5,161 bases of DNA from Chlorobiaceae bacterium. GTDB taxonomy: Bacteria; Bacteroidota; Chlorobiia; Chlorobiales; Chlorobiaceae. Positions 1-4,711 of this stretch are shown in pieces (within the stretch, counting starts at the first letter, position 1; the number at the start of each line of letters is the position of its first letter). The stretch is taken from contig JAAXUM010000154.1 in the NCBI GenBank assembly GCA_013336025.1, positions 1-5,161 on the forward strand, in the 5' to 3' direction. The translations under genes and the position numbers were made by a program. The notes beneath the pieces were generated by a model. That model was not told where the DNA came from and did no database searches. It saw only the letters and a program-made list of their open reading frames with translations.

Positions 1-1252
1 AAATCTGACGTGGACGCGCAATTTTCTGCTCGCTGTCCTTGACATGCTCGATCCACTGCGACAGCCAGCCGGGAATTCGGCCTATGGCAAAAAGCACCGG
101 AAACATATCCATGGGGAACCCCATGGCCTGATAGATCAGACCGGAGTAGAAATCAACATTAGGATAGAGTTTCCTGCTGACAAAATAATCATCTTCGAGA
201 GCAATGCGCTCAAGTTCCAGAGCAATTTCAAGCAGCGGATTCTTTCCTGTCTCTTCAAAAACCTGAAAAGCGATTTCCTTGATTATTTTTGCTCTCGGAT
301 CGTAGTTTTTATAGACCCGATGGCCAAATCCCATAAGGCGTCCCTCGCCATCCTTAACCGATTTGATAAACTCGGGAACCTTGTCAACAGAGCCGATTTT
401 TATAAGCATGTGAATAACCGCCTCATTTGCTCCTCCGTGCAGAGGCCCGTAAAGTGCTGCGCACCCGGCCGCAATCGCCGTATAGGGGTCAACGCCTGAA
501 CTTCCGACTGCGCGAACGGCATTGGTGGAACAGTTCTGCTCGTGATCGGCATGGAGAATGAACAGCACATCGAGTGCCCGTTCAAGCACAGGATTAGGTT
601 TATATCGCTGCTCGGTCATTTTGAACATCATCGAGAGAAAATTACCGGCATAACTGAGATCATTGTCCGGCAACACGTAGGGGAATCCCAGACTGTGACG
701 AAAACTCATGGCGGCAAGGGTCGGGATCTTCCCGATAAGACGCCGTACCTGAAGTTTACGTGACTCTTCGCTGTTGATATCCTTTGCGTCACGGTAAAAA
801 GTGGAAAGCGCTCCTACTGTCCCCACCAGAATTCCCATTGGATGAGCATCGTAACGAAAACCATCCATGAACTTGATGATATTGGCATGGGTCATGGTAT
901 GGTGACGGATGTTGTATGTCCAGACTGCAAGGCGTTCCTTATCAGGAAGCTCTCCCTTGATCAGGAGGTAGGAGGTTTCAAGAAAAGAGCTGTTCAGGGC
1001 AAGCTGCTCAATGGGATAGCCTCTGTAGCGAAGAATACCCTGATCACCATCGATAAAGGTAATGCGGCTTTTGCAGGATGCTGTATTAAGAAAACCGGGA
1101 TCATAGCCTAACAGGCCGAAATCCTCCTCATCAGCCCTGATCTGGCGGAGATCCATGGTACTGATGGTACCGTTTTGAATTGGCACTTCGTAACTTTTTC
1201 CTGTGCGATTATCGGTAATCGACAACGAATTTCTCTGCTCAGTGGCGGTCAT
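1..1252 (-). CDS. gltA: Type II citrate synthase, 3' end cut by window edge
   Basis: Citrate synthase condenses oxaloacetate and acetyl-CoA to citrate and CoA in the cytoplasm. Translating the minus strand from the ATG at 1252-1250 gives 417 codons without a stop before the edge. The protein reads like E. coli GltA throughout: TASCKSRITFIDGD near residue 57, ILHADHEQN near 232, GPLHGGANE near 269, GFGHRVYKNYDPRA from 308, NVDFYSG near 365 and IARPRQ at 411-416. The catalytic triad is present as His272, His311 and Asp367. GltA extends about 20 residues past IARPRQ, so only the C-terminal tail is missing. An in-frame TAA lies 9 nt upstream of the ATG, so this is the first possible ATG; the ribosome site (AGGG about 12 nt upstream) is weak. 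The residue aligned by eye with E. coli Cys206, near the NADH site, is Glu214. In a green sulfur bacterium this enzyme would sit beside the reductive TCA cycle, where ATP-citrate lyase runs the opposite reaction. Family assignment is very secure; physiological direction is inference. Confidence 0.97.
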   Translation of the reverse strand, partial: MTATEQRNSLSITDNRTGKSYEVPIQNGTISTMDLRQIRADEEDFGLLGYDPGFLNTASCKSRITFIDGDQGILRYRGYPIEQLALNSSFLETSYLLIKGELPDKERLAVWTYNIRHHTMTHANIIKFMDGFRYDAHPMGILVGTVGALSTFYRDAKDINSEESRKLQVRRLIGKIPTLAAMSFRHSLGFPYVLPDNDLSYAGNFLSMMFKMTEQRYKPNPVLERALDVLFILHADHEQNCSTNAVRAVGSSGVDPYTAIAAGCAALYGPLHGGANEAVIHMLIKIGSVDKVPEFIKSVKDGEGRLMGFGHRVYKNYDPRAKIIKEIAFQVFEETGKNPLLEIALELERIALEDDYFVSRKLYPNVDFYSGLIYQAMGFPMDMFPVLFAIGRIPGWLSQWIEHVKDSEQKIARPRQI

Positions 1253-1305
1253 GATGTATTATTGCCCTGTTGTTAAAAAAACTTATCCAACAAGAGAAAC
1301 CTGTT

Positions 1306-1321
1306 TGCAGCAAATGCTGCA
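1306..1321. promoter_or_regulatory. 16-bp dyad (7-2-7) in gltA leader, operator candidate
   Basis: The sequence is TGCAGCA-AA-TGCTGCA, two perfect 7-bp arms around a 2-bp centre. It lies 54 nt upstream of the gltA start and just downstream of the best candidate -10 hexamer, so it would cover the predicted transcription start. That is a typical place for a repressor site. The dyad is seen directly; the regulatory role is inference. Confidence 0.35.
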
Positions 1322-1326
1322 TCAGG

Positions 1327-1355
1327 ATCAAAGATTAAAAATACAAATCTTTCAA
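1327..1355 (-). promoter_or_regulatory. Candidate sigma70-type promoter for gltA
   Basis: On the minus strand, TTGAAA (5 of 6 to TTGACA) is followed after 17 nt by TTTGAT (4 of 6 to TATAAT). Predicted transcription would start near 1320, giving a leader of about 68 nt before the gltA ATG. This is found by eye in an AT-rich stretch, and the promoter consensus of this lineage is not known to me, so it is tentative. Confidence 0.3.
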
Positions 1356-1542
1356 TGAAAACAGTAAGCAAACCTTTTATCCGGAGCGCCTTATACCTCC
1401 CGGATTTCTGTACGCCCTCCGCCTGCATGCGAACCACTCACGATAAAACAGAGATGGCTTTCGTCTGTTCACCGCATCCCGGGCTCCCCCCCTGCCATCG
1501 CCAAAAAAAGAAAATGATAGTTGCTGCCGGATAAAAAAAATT

Positions 1543-1571
1543 TTGGATGTTATGCCGGGGCTGCTTACATT
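1543..1571 (+). promoter_or_regulatory. Candidate promoter for tRNA-Asp
   Basis: TTGGAT (3 of 6) and TACATT (4 of 6) are separated by 17 nt and would start transcription near 1578, about 12 nt before the mature tRNA 5' end. The spacing and position fit a tRNA promoter but the -35 match is poor. Confidence 0.3.
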
Positions 1572-1590
1572 AACAGCTCTTTCAGTGAAG

Positions 1591-1665
1591 GGAGCTGTAG
1601 CTCAGTTTGGTTAGAGCGCCTGCCTGTCACGCAGGAGGTCGCGGGTTCGAGCCCCGTCAGCTCCG
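1591..1665 (+). tRNA. tRNA-Asp (anticodon GTC)
   Basis: The sequence folds into a complete cloverleaf. The acceptor stem is GGAGCTG (1591-1597) with CAGCTCC (1658-1664) and discriminator G1665. The D arm has GCTC (1600-1603) with GAGC (1614-1617). The anticodon arm has CCTGC (1619-1623) with GCAGG (1631-1635) and loop CTGTCAC, placing anticodon GTC at 1626-1628. The T arm has GCGGG (1641-1645), loop TTCGAGC and CCCGT (1653-1657), closed by a G-U pair. The G discriminator is the expected identity base for Asp tRNA. CCA is not encoded (CAG follows), so it must be added after transcription. A terminator follows within 7 nt, so the gene appears to be transcribed alone. Confidence 0.97.
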
Positions 1666-1671
1666 CAGAAA

Positions 1672-1714
1672 ACAACAAAAAAGGCACTGCGACAAGCAGT
1701 GCCTTTTTTGTTGT
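1672..1714. terminator. Bidirectional intrinsic terminator between tRNA-Asp and the OmpA-like gene
   Basis: A perfect 19-bp inverted repeat (arms 1672-1690 and 1696-1714) encloses the 5-nt loop GACAA. The inner part is the GC-rich GGCACTGC/GCAGTGCC stem. It is flanked by six A on the left and six T on the right, so transcripts from either strand end in a hairpin plus U tract. It begins 7 nt after the tRNA and ends 15 nt from the stop codon of the convergent OmpA-like gene. Confidence 0.93.
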
Positions 1715-1728
1715 CCGTTTCTACAGCC

Positions 1729-2742
1729 TTATCTCGGAACCAGCTCAACACGCCGGTTTTTTGCCCGGCCAGCTTCCGCTGTATTGGGTGCAACAGGAGC
1801 GAGATAGGCTACTCCGTTAGACGCAAGACGGGCAGCCGCAATGCCGTGATCCCTTACGAGCGTGGCAACAACAGCGTCAGCGCGGCGTTTTGAAAGGCCC
1901 ATGTTAAATTCATACCCTCCGATATTATCCGTATGACCGACCACATGAAGTTTCAGTGCGGGCTGACTTTTCATGAGTTTGGCAATTTCAGCCAGCGCCG
2001 GTGCAGAGGCTGGCTTTATATCGGCCTTGTTGGTATCAAAATAAATGCCGTACAGCGATACTCTTCCTGTCGACGTTATTGCCTGGGTCATCTGGTCGGC
2101 ACTGACCGTCACCATTTTCTGAACCATCGGCTGGGTCTCAACAACATCAACCGCGATATAGGCCCCCCGTTTTGCCTTGTAAACCTGGTCGTTCTTCCCC
2201 CACTCTACGGCGATCAACTGCACATAGACATCGCCTTCCGGGCGGCTCTTTTTTGCGCTTGCGACACAGATCCCGCCCTTTTCAGCAGCATAAAACACGT
2301 AATTGCTGCGATTGGTCTGAAGATCCATGGAGCCGAATGGAGCAAGATAGTTGATCCACCCGATGGCTGCCGGGTCTTTTTTGGAGTCGTACAGGATAAC
2401 AAAACCCTTTGCCCTGAGCTCATTGAGGTAGTTCCGGTATATTTCGAGCGAGCCGTAATCACCGGCTGCCTCGTACCAGATTCGGGTCAGCCTTCCTTCA
2501 GGCTTCAGCAGAGGCTTTACATACTCGCGTTTTTTTGTCGCAAAGTTATAGCGACTGAACGTCGATGTCTGCAGTTCGTATTCGTCAAACCGCTTGACCT
2601 GGTACCCGACAATTTCCGATCCTGCAAACCGCCTCAGCAGAGGATGATCCTTTGAACCGGGCAGATCCACAGCAACGGCATCCCGAAACGGAAGCGATGC
2701 GACAAGAAAAAGCAATAGCAGTAACGCCTTGAGTGGTTTCAT
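1729..2742 (-). CDS. Exported DUF4892-like / OmpA C-terminal domain protein
   Basis: The 337-aa product is probably a periplasmic or outer-membrane-associated protein that anchors to peptidoglycan. Residues 1-24 are a Sec signal peptide (KPLK, a leucine-rich core, likely cleavage after AVA at 22-24). Residues about 26-205 resemble DUF4892 as I remember it: DLPGSKDHPLLRR at the start, then EGRLTRIWY, SLEIYRNYLNEL and VYVQLIAVEW; the function of that domain is unknown. Residues about 228-337 are an OmpA-like domain with YFDTNKADIKP, VGHTDNIG and NMGLSKRRADAV, ending RAKNRRVEL. Asp272 and Arg287 match in spacing the Asp/Arg pair that binds diaminopimelate in characterised OmpA domains. There is no N-terminal beta-barrel as in classical OmpA. 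The start has a near-perfect ribosome site. It is the last gene of the cluster, 40 nt after the NYN gene, and ends at the bidirectional terminator. Confidence 0.92.
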   Translation of the reverse strand: MKPLKALLLLLFLVASLPFRDAVAVDLPGSKDHPLLRRFAGSEIVGYQVKRFDEYELQTSTFSRYNFATKKREYVKPLLKPEGRLTRIWYEAAGDYGSLEIYRNYLNELRAKGFVILYDSKKDPAAIGWINYLAPFGSMDLQTNRSNYVFYAAEKGGICVASAKKSRPEGDVYVQLIAVEWGKNDQVYKAKRGAYIAVDVVETQPMVQKMVTVSADQMTQAITSTGRVSLYGIYFDTNKADIKPASAPALAEIAKLMKSQPALKLHVVGHTDNIGGYEFNMGLSKRRADAVVATLVRDHGIAAARLASNGVAYLAPVAPNTAEAGRAKNRRVELVPR

Positions 2743-2749
2743 GAGAGTG

Positions 2750-2757
2750 ACCTCCTT
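2750..2757 (-). promoter_or_regulatory. Strong Shine-Dalgarno for the OmpA-like gene
   Basis: AAGGAGGT on the minus strand ends 7 nt before the ATG at 2742-2740. It is the only strong ribosome site among the genes in this window and fixes the start. It suggests much higher translation of this envelope protein than of its two upstream neighbours. Confidence 0.85.
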
Positions 2758-2782
2758 ATGACATGTTTTTGTTCAGGTGCTT

Positions 2783-3532
2783 TTATGTATCAGACTTTTT
2801 TCGTTTATCTCGCACATAGATAGCCTTCGAGTGCCCTTCGCCGATAATCCGTTCTTCGAGATCGAATAATTTTGTTGCAGCCAGAAGCTCTCCCAGCTTG
2901 CTGTAGCCGTAGTTGCGCGGATCGAATTCAGGTGACTGCTTTGCGATATTGCTGCCGGTCGTTGCCAGATGCGCCCATCCGCTTTCATCCGAAGAGGCTT
3001 CGACAGCATTTCGTAAAAGGCGGACGAGTTTGGTATCCTGCTTCATCTCTGCCGCCGATTTTTTTGCTATACCCTCATTCTCATTCGTCTTGGCACGTAA
3101 AACCTCGGTATAGATAAACTTGTCACAGGCTGAGACGAACGGGGAAGGGGTCTTTTTTTCTCCGAATCCGTACACGGTGAGTCCCGACTCCCTGATGCGC
3201 GATGCAAGCTTGGTAAAATCACTGTCGCTCGACACAATGCAGAAGCCATGAAACTTCCCGGTATAGAGGAGATCCATGGCATCGATGATCATGGCGCTGT
3301 CCGTGGCGTTTTTTCCCTTGGTGTACCCGAACTGCTGAATCGGCTGTATGGAGTGTTCAAGCAGAATTTCCTTCCACCCCCTCAGCGACGTTGAGGTCCA
3401 GTCACCATAGATGCGCTTGACGTTTGCGGTGCCATATTTTGCAATTTCTGCAAGCAGGCCTTCAATAATTGACGGCTGTGTATTATCGGCATCGATAAGC
3501 ACTGCCAGACGATCGGATTTTTCAATGGCCAT
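2783..3532 (-). CDS. NYN-domain putative ribonuclease with C-terminal OST-HTH/LOTUS domain
   Basis: The 249-aa protein has two parts. Residues about 8-146 form a NYN (LabA/DUF88, PIN-like) domain. The acidic residues expected for a metal-dependent nuclease site are present: Asp14 and Asp16 in VLIDADN, Asp78 in NATDSAM, Asp84 in IIDAMD, and Asp103 and Asp105 in SSDSDF. A charged linker follows, and residues about 168-240 resemble an OST-HTH/LOTUS RNA-binding domain, including GYSKLGELLAA and the closing AIYVRDKR. In other systems this pairing is linked to RNA cleavage or RNA binding; the substrate here is unknown. No signal peptide or membrane segment is visible, so it is likely cytoplasmic. 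It starts 15 nt after the HMA gene with no clear ribosome site, which suggests translational coupling. The start is the only ATG before the domain, and an in-frame TGA lies upstream. Domain calls are strong; nuclease activity is inference. Confidence 0.92.
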   Translation of the reverse strand: MAIEKSDRLAVLIDADNTQPSIIEGLLAEIAKYGTANVKRIYGDWTSTSLRGWKEILLEHSIQPIQQFGYTKGKNATDSAMIIDAMDLLYTGKFHGFCIVSSDSDFTKLASRIRESGLTVYGFGEKKTPSPFVSACDKFIYTEVLRAKTNENEGIAKKSAAEMKQDTKLVRLLRNAVEASSDESGWAHLATTGSNIAKQSPEFDPRNYGYSKLGELLAATKLFDLEERIIGEGHSKAIYVRDKRKKSDT

Positions 3533-3547
3533 AGCTATGAATTTTCG

Positions 3548-3754
3548 TCACTCGTTTACACTGAATCCCTGCTGCTCGATAACCGCCTGCAAGGCTGCAA
3601 TGGAGACCTTATCGGGATCATACTGAACCTCCACCGTTCCCGTCTGATGTGATGGAGACGCACTTTCAACGCCATCGAGCTCTTCAAGTGCTTCTTTCAC
3701 AAGCAGTTCGCAGTTTGAACACCTCATACCAACAACATGGAATTCGTTTTTCAT
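3548..3754 (-). CDS. Heavy-metal-associated (HMA) domain protein, CopZ-like
   Basis: The 68-aa protein is a single HMA domain. The metal-binding motif GMRCSNC spans residues 9-15, with Cys12 and Cys15 as expected ligands, probably for Cu(I) though another soft metal is possible. The rest fits the family fold: KEALEELDGVESA, VEVQYDPDKVSIAALQAVIEQQGF near the C terminus. Length matches free-standing copper chaperones. It is cytoplasmic, with no signal peptide. The usual partner, a P-type ATPase such as CopA, is not in the window, and neither is a CopY or CueR regulator. It is the first gene of the minus-strand cluster and lies opposite the TPR gene. The ATG at 3754-3752 has no recognisable Shine-Dalgarno. 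I give no symbol because copper specificity cannot be read from the sequence. Confidence 0.9.
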   Translation of the reverse strand: MKNEFHVVGMRCSNCELLVKEALEELDGVESASPSHQTGTVEVQYDPDKVSIAALQAVIEQQGFSVNE

Positions 3755-3845
3755 AGATACTGAAAAATAATATTGTTTTGTGTGACAACTGATATGCCAT
3801 AATTTTTTAAGCGGGAAAATCGGCTGATGATCGCTTTATTTCACT

Positions 3846-3861
3846 ATCATGACATCATGAT
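3846..3861. promoter_or_regulatory. 16-bp dyad (7-2-7), operator candidate
   Basis: ATCATGA-CA-TCATGAT consists of two perfect 7-bp arms around a 2-bp centre, near the middle of the divergent intergenic region. This is the expected geometry for a homodimeric transcription factor acting on one or both divergent genes. I do not recognise the regulator. The dyad is seen directly; its function is inference. Confidence 0.45.
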
Positions 3862-3915
3862 TCATGCGGTACCATTCCAATCCGTTCGACATGGGATCAG
3901 GGCGACCAACAAACA

Positions 3916-3944
3916 TTTTCAGATAACGATACAGTCATTATATT
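3916..3944 (+). promoter_or_regulatory. Candidate promoter for the TPR lipoprotein gene
   Basis: TTTTCA (4 of 6) and TATATT (5 of 6) are separated by 17 nt. Transcription would start near 3951, almost at the ATG at 3952, so the mRNA would be leaderless or nearly so. That fits the absence of a Shine-Dalgarno before this gene. The region is AT-rich and chance matches are likely. Confidence 0.3.
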
Positions 3945-3951
3945 ACTTTTT

Positions 3952-4557
3952 ATGAATGGTTTATTAAAACAATTACGGGCTGGTAAAAATCTTTTTCTTC
4001 CGCTCATTCTTTTATCAGGGATGATGGTTCTTGTTTCCTGCAACAAACAGTCAAAGGAAATAAGTTCGCTGCAGCAGGAGGTCTGGAAAAATCCCGGAGA
4101 TGCCGATGCAAACATAAAGCTCGGTACGGCTTACGCTCGAAACAGGCAGTACGTTGAAGCCGATAAAGCTTTTACTGATGCACTCGCGCTTGATCCCAAA
4201 CTTGAAGAGGCCTATGCAGCGCTTGGGGCAATTGCTTTCAATCAGAAAAAATATGAACGGGCGCTGAAGTATTTCAACACCTACCTCTCTTTCTCTCCTG
4301 AAGACTCTTTACGAAATTACGATGTCGGCAACGTCTACCTTCAGATGAAACAATACGAACCGGCAATTGCTGCGTATCGAAAGGCAATTGCAACCAGCAC
4401 CTCATTTGAAGATGCATACTATAATCTCGGCTTCTGCTATACACGTACAGGCCGAAACGCTGAGGCTTTGGAAATTTATAACTGGCTTGTAAACAAAAAC
4501 AATTATCTTGCCGTCTCACTGAAAAACCATCTGCAAAAAACAGATAGTGTGCAGTAG
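3952..4557 (+). CDS. TPR-repeat lipoprotein
   Basis: The 201-aa protein starts with a lipoprotein signal: basic residues at 7-12, a hydrophobic stretch at about 14-27, and lipobox LVSC with the lipidated Cys30. It is therefore probably anchored to the inner or outer membrane, facing the periplasm. From residue about 52 it is built of tetratricopeptide repeats, roughly 52-85, 86-119, 120-153 and 154-187. Each shows the TPR pattern of Gly/Ala and Tyr at set positions followed by a proline-like turn: NIKLGTAYARNRQYVEADKA, AYAALGAIAFNQKKYERALK, YDVGNVYLQMKQYEPAIAAY, YYNLGFCYTRTGRNAEALEI. TPRs bind protein partners; none can be named here. No Shine-Dalgarno precedes the ATG, but no other in-frame ATG lies just upstream and the signal peptide fits this start. 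The gene is 146 nt upstream of menF on the same strand and may share a transcript with it. Confidence 0.9.
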   Translation: MNGLLKQLRAGKNLFLPLILLSGMMVLVSCNKQSKEISSLQQEVWKNPGDADANIKLGTAYARNRQYVEADKAFTDALALDPKLEEAYAALGAIAFNQKKYERALKYFNTYLSFSPEDSLRNYDVGNVYLQMKQYEPAIAAYRKAIATSTSFEDAYYNLGFCYTRTGRNAEALEIYNWLVNKNNYLAVSLKNHLQKTDSVQ

Positions 4558-4565
4558 CCAAAAAA

Positions 4566-4631
4566 CTGAAAGCAACGTTTTTTCGGAGTTCCGGTGCGGT
4601 ATGTTGCCGAGCCGGCTGAAAGTCAACGTTT
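4566..4631 (+). repeat. Imperfect direct repeat pair in the TPR-menF gap
   Basis: CTGAAAGCAACGTTT (4566-4580) recurs as CTGAAAGTCAACGTTT (4616-4631), differing by one inserted T, at a period of about 50 bp. Both copies contain the palindrome AACGTT. It may be a paired protein-binding site or the trace of a small duplication. No similarity continues between the copies. Confidence 0.5.
4591..4615 (+). other. Predicted RNA stem-loop in the menF leader
   Basis: CCGGT (4591-4595) pairs with GCCGG (4611-4615), then after one G/A mismatch CGGT (4597-4600) pairs with GCCG (4606-4609), leaving loop ATGTT. Two of the nine pairs are G-U. No T tract follows, so it is not a standard intrinsic terminator. 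An alternative pairing, GTTCCG (4588-4593) with CGGAAC (4644-4649), would exclude it. It could be a 3'-end or 5'-leader structure. Confidence 0.35.
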
Positions 4632-4677
4632 CTGTGGACATCACGGAACATGAGAAGTGAGCACAACCGTCATGCCC

Positions 4678-4711
4678 GGGAGTTTTAATGCCGATAAACG
4701 CATATGAGTGA
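4678..4711 (+). CDS. Seven-codon leader ORF overlapping the menF start
   Basis: GGGAG at 4678-4682 lies 5 nt before ATG 4688-4690, which opens the reading frame MPINAYE and stops with TGA at 4709-4711. The coding part is 4688-4711; the ribosome site is included in the span. The menF ATG (4704-4706) lies inside this ORF in another frame, 5 nt before the TGA ends. menF has no ribosome site of its own, so ribosomes finishing the leader ORF could restart on menF. The peptide has no run of a single amino acid that would suggest classical attenuation. It could also be chance. Confidence 0.4.

Larger units (their letters stand above)
1253..1590. other. Non-coding region between gltA and tRNA-Asp
   Basis: This 338-bp stretch separates the divergent gltA and tRNA-Asp. 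I see no convincing gene in it. The longest plus-strand reading frame (1355-1534, 59 codons) has no ribosome site and an implausible composition. The stretch contains a possible gltA promoter, a 16-bp dyad, a C-rich run near 1486-1492, A-rich tracts near 1503-1509 and 1533-1540, and a possible tRNA promoter near 1543-1571. Confidence 0.7.
3755..3951. promoter_or_regulatory. Divergent intergenic region between HMA and TPR genes
   Basis: This 197-bp AT-rich region should hold the promoters for both the leftward HMA/NYN/OmpA cluster and the rightward TPR gene. It contains a perfect 16-bp dyad at 3846-3861 and a promoter-like pair near 3916-3944. I found no convincing -35/-10 pair for the leftward genes. 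No small gene is supported here. Confidence 0.55.

Noticed and set aside
109..126. Perfect palindrome CCATGGGG-AA-CCCCATGG
   Set aside because: It falls inside the gltA coding region and encodes the conserved AMGFPMD segment; best explained by chance codon choice.
44..1111. Several plus-strand open frames of 73-151 codons opposite gltA
   Set aside because: The minus strand encodes an uninterrupted, strongly conserved citrate synthase over the same bases; these frames are shadows without ribosome sites or recognisable domains.
1355..1534. A 59-codon plus-strand ORF in the gltA-tRNA gap
   Set aside because: No ribosome site, a composition rich in Pro, Cys and Lys near the end without any domain or membrane pattern, and overlap with the predicted gltA promoter region.
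1591..1714. tRNA as the attachment site of an integrated element
   Set aside because: No integrase, no direct repeat of the tRNA 3' end downstream, and the neighbouring genes look like ordinary chromosomal genes.
1521..1820. Open frames running through the tRNA-Asp and terminator
   Set aside because: They are read across a complete tRNA cloverleaf and a hairpin terminator, so they cannot be genes; similar false proteins are common in tRNA regions.
1933..2655. A 240-codon plus-strand open frame
   Set aside because: It lies fully opposite the OmpA-like gene, whose domains, signal peptide and Shine-Dalgarno are clear; the Cys- and His-rich translation looks non-coding.
4560..4584. AAAAAAC / GTTTTTT hairpin after the TPR gene as a terminator
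   Set aside because: The stem is almost all A-T with a 10-nt loop and would be too weak; no GC-rich stem is followed by a T tract here.
4274..4666. A 130-codon minus-strand open frame
   Set aside because: Opposite the TPR gene and its downstream gap; Cys- and Arg-rich translation with no domain, and the TPR repeats on the plus strand are unmistakable.
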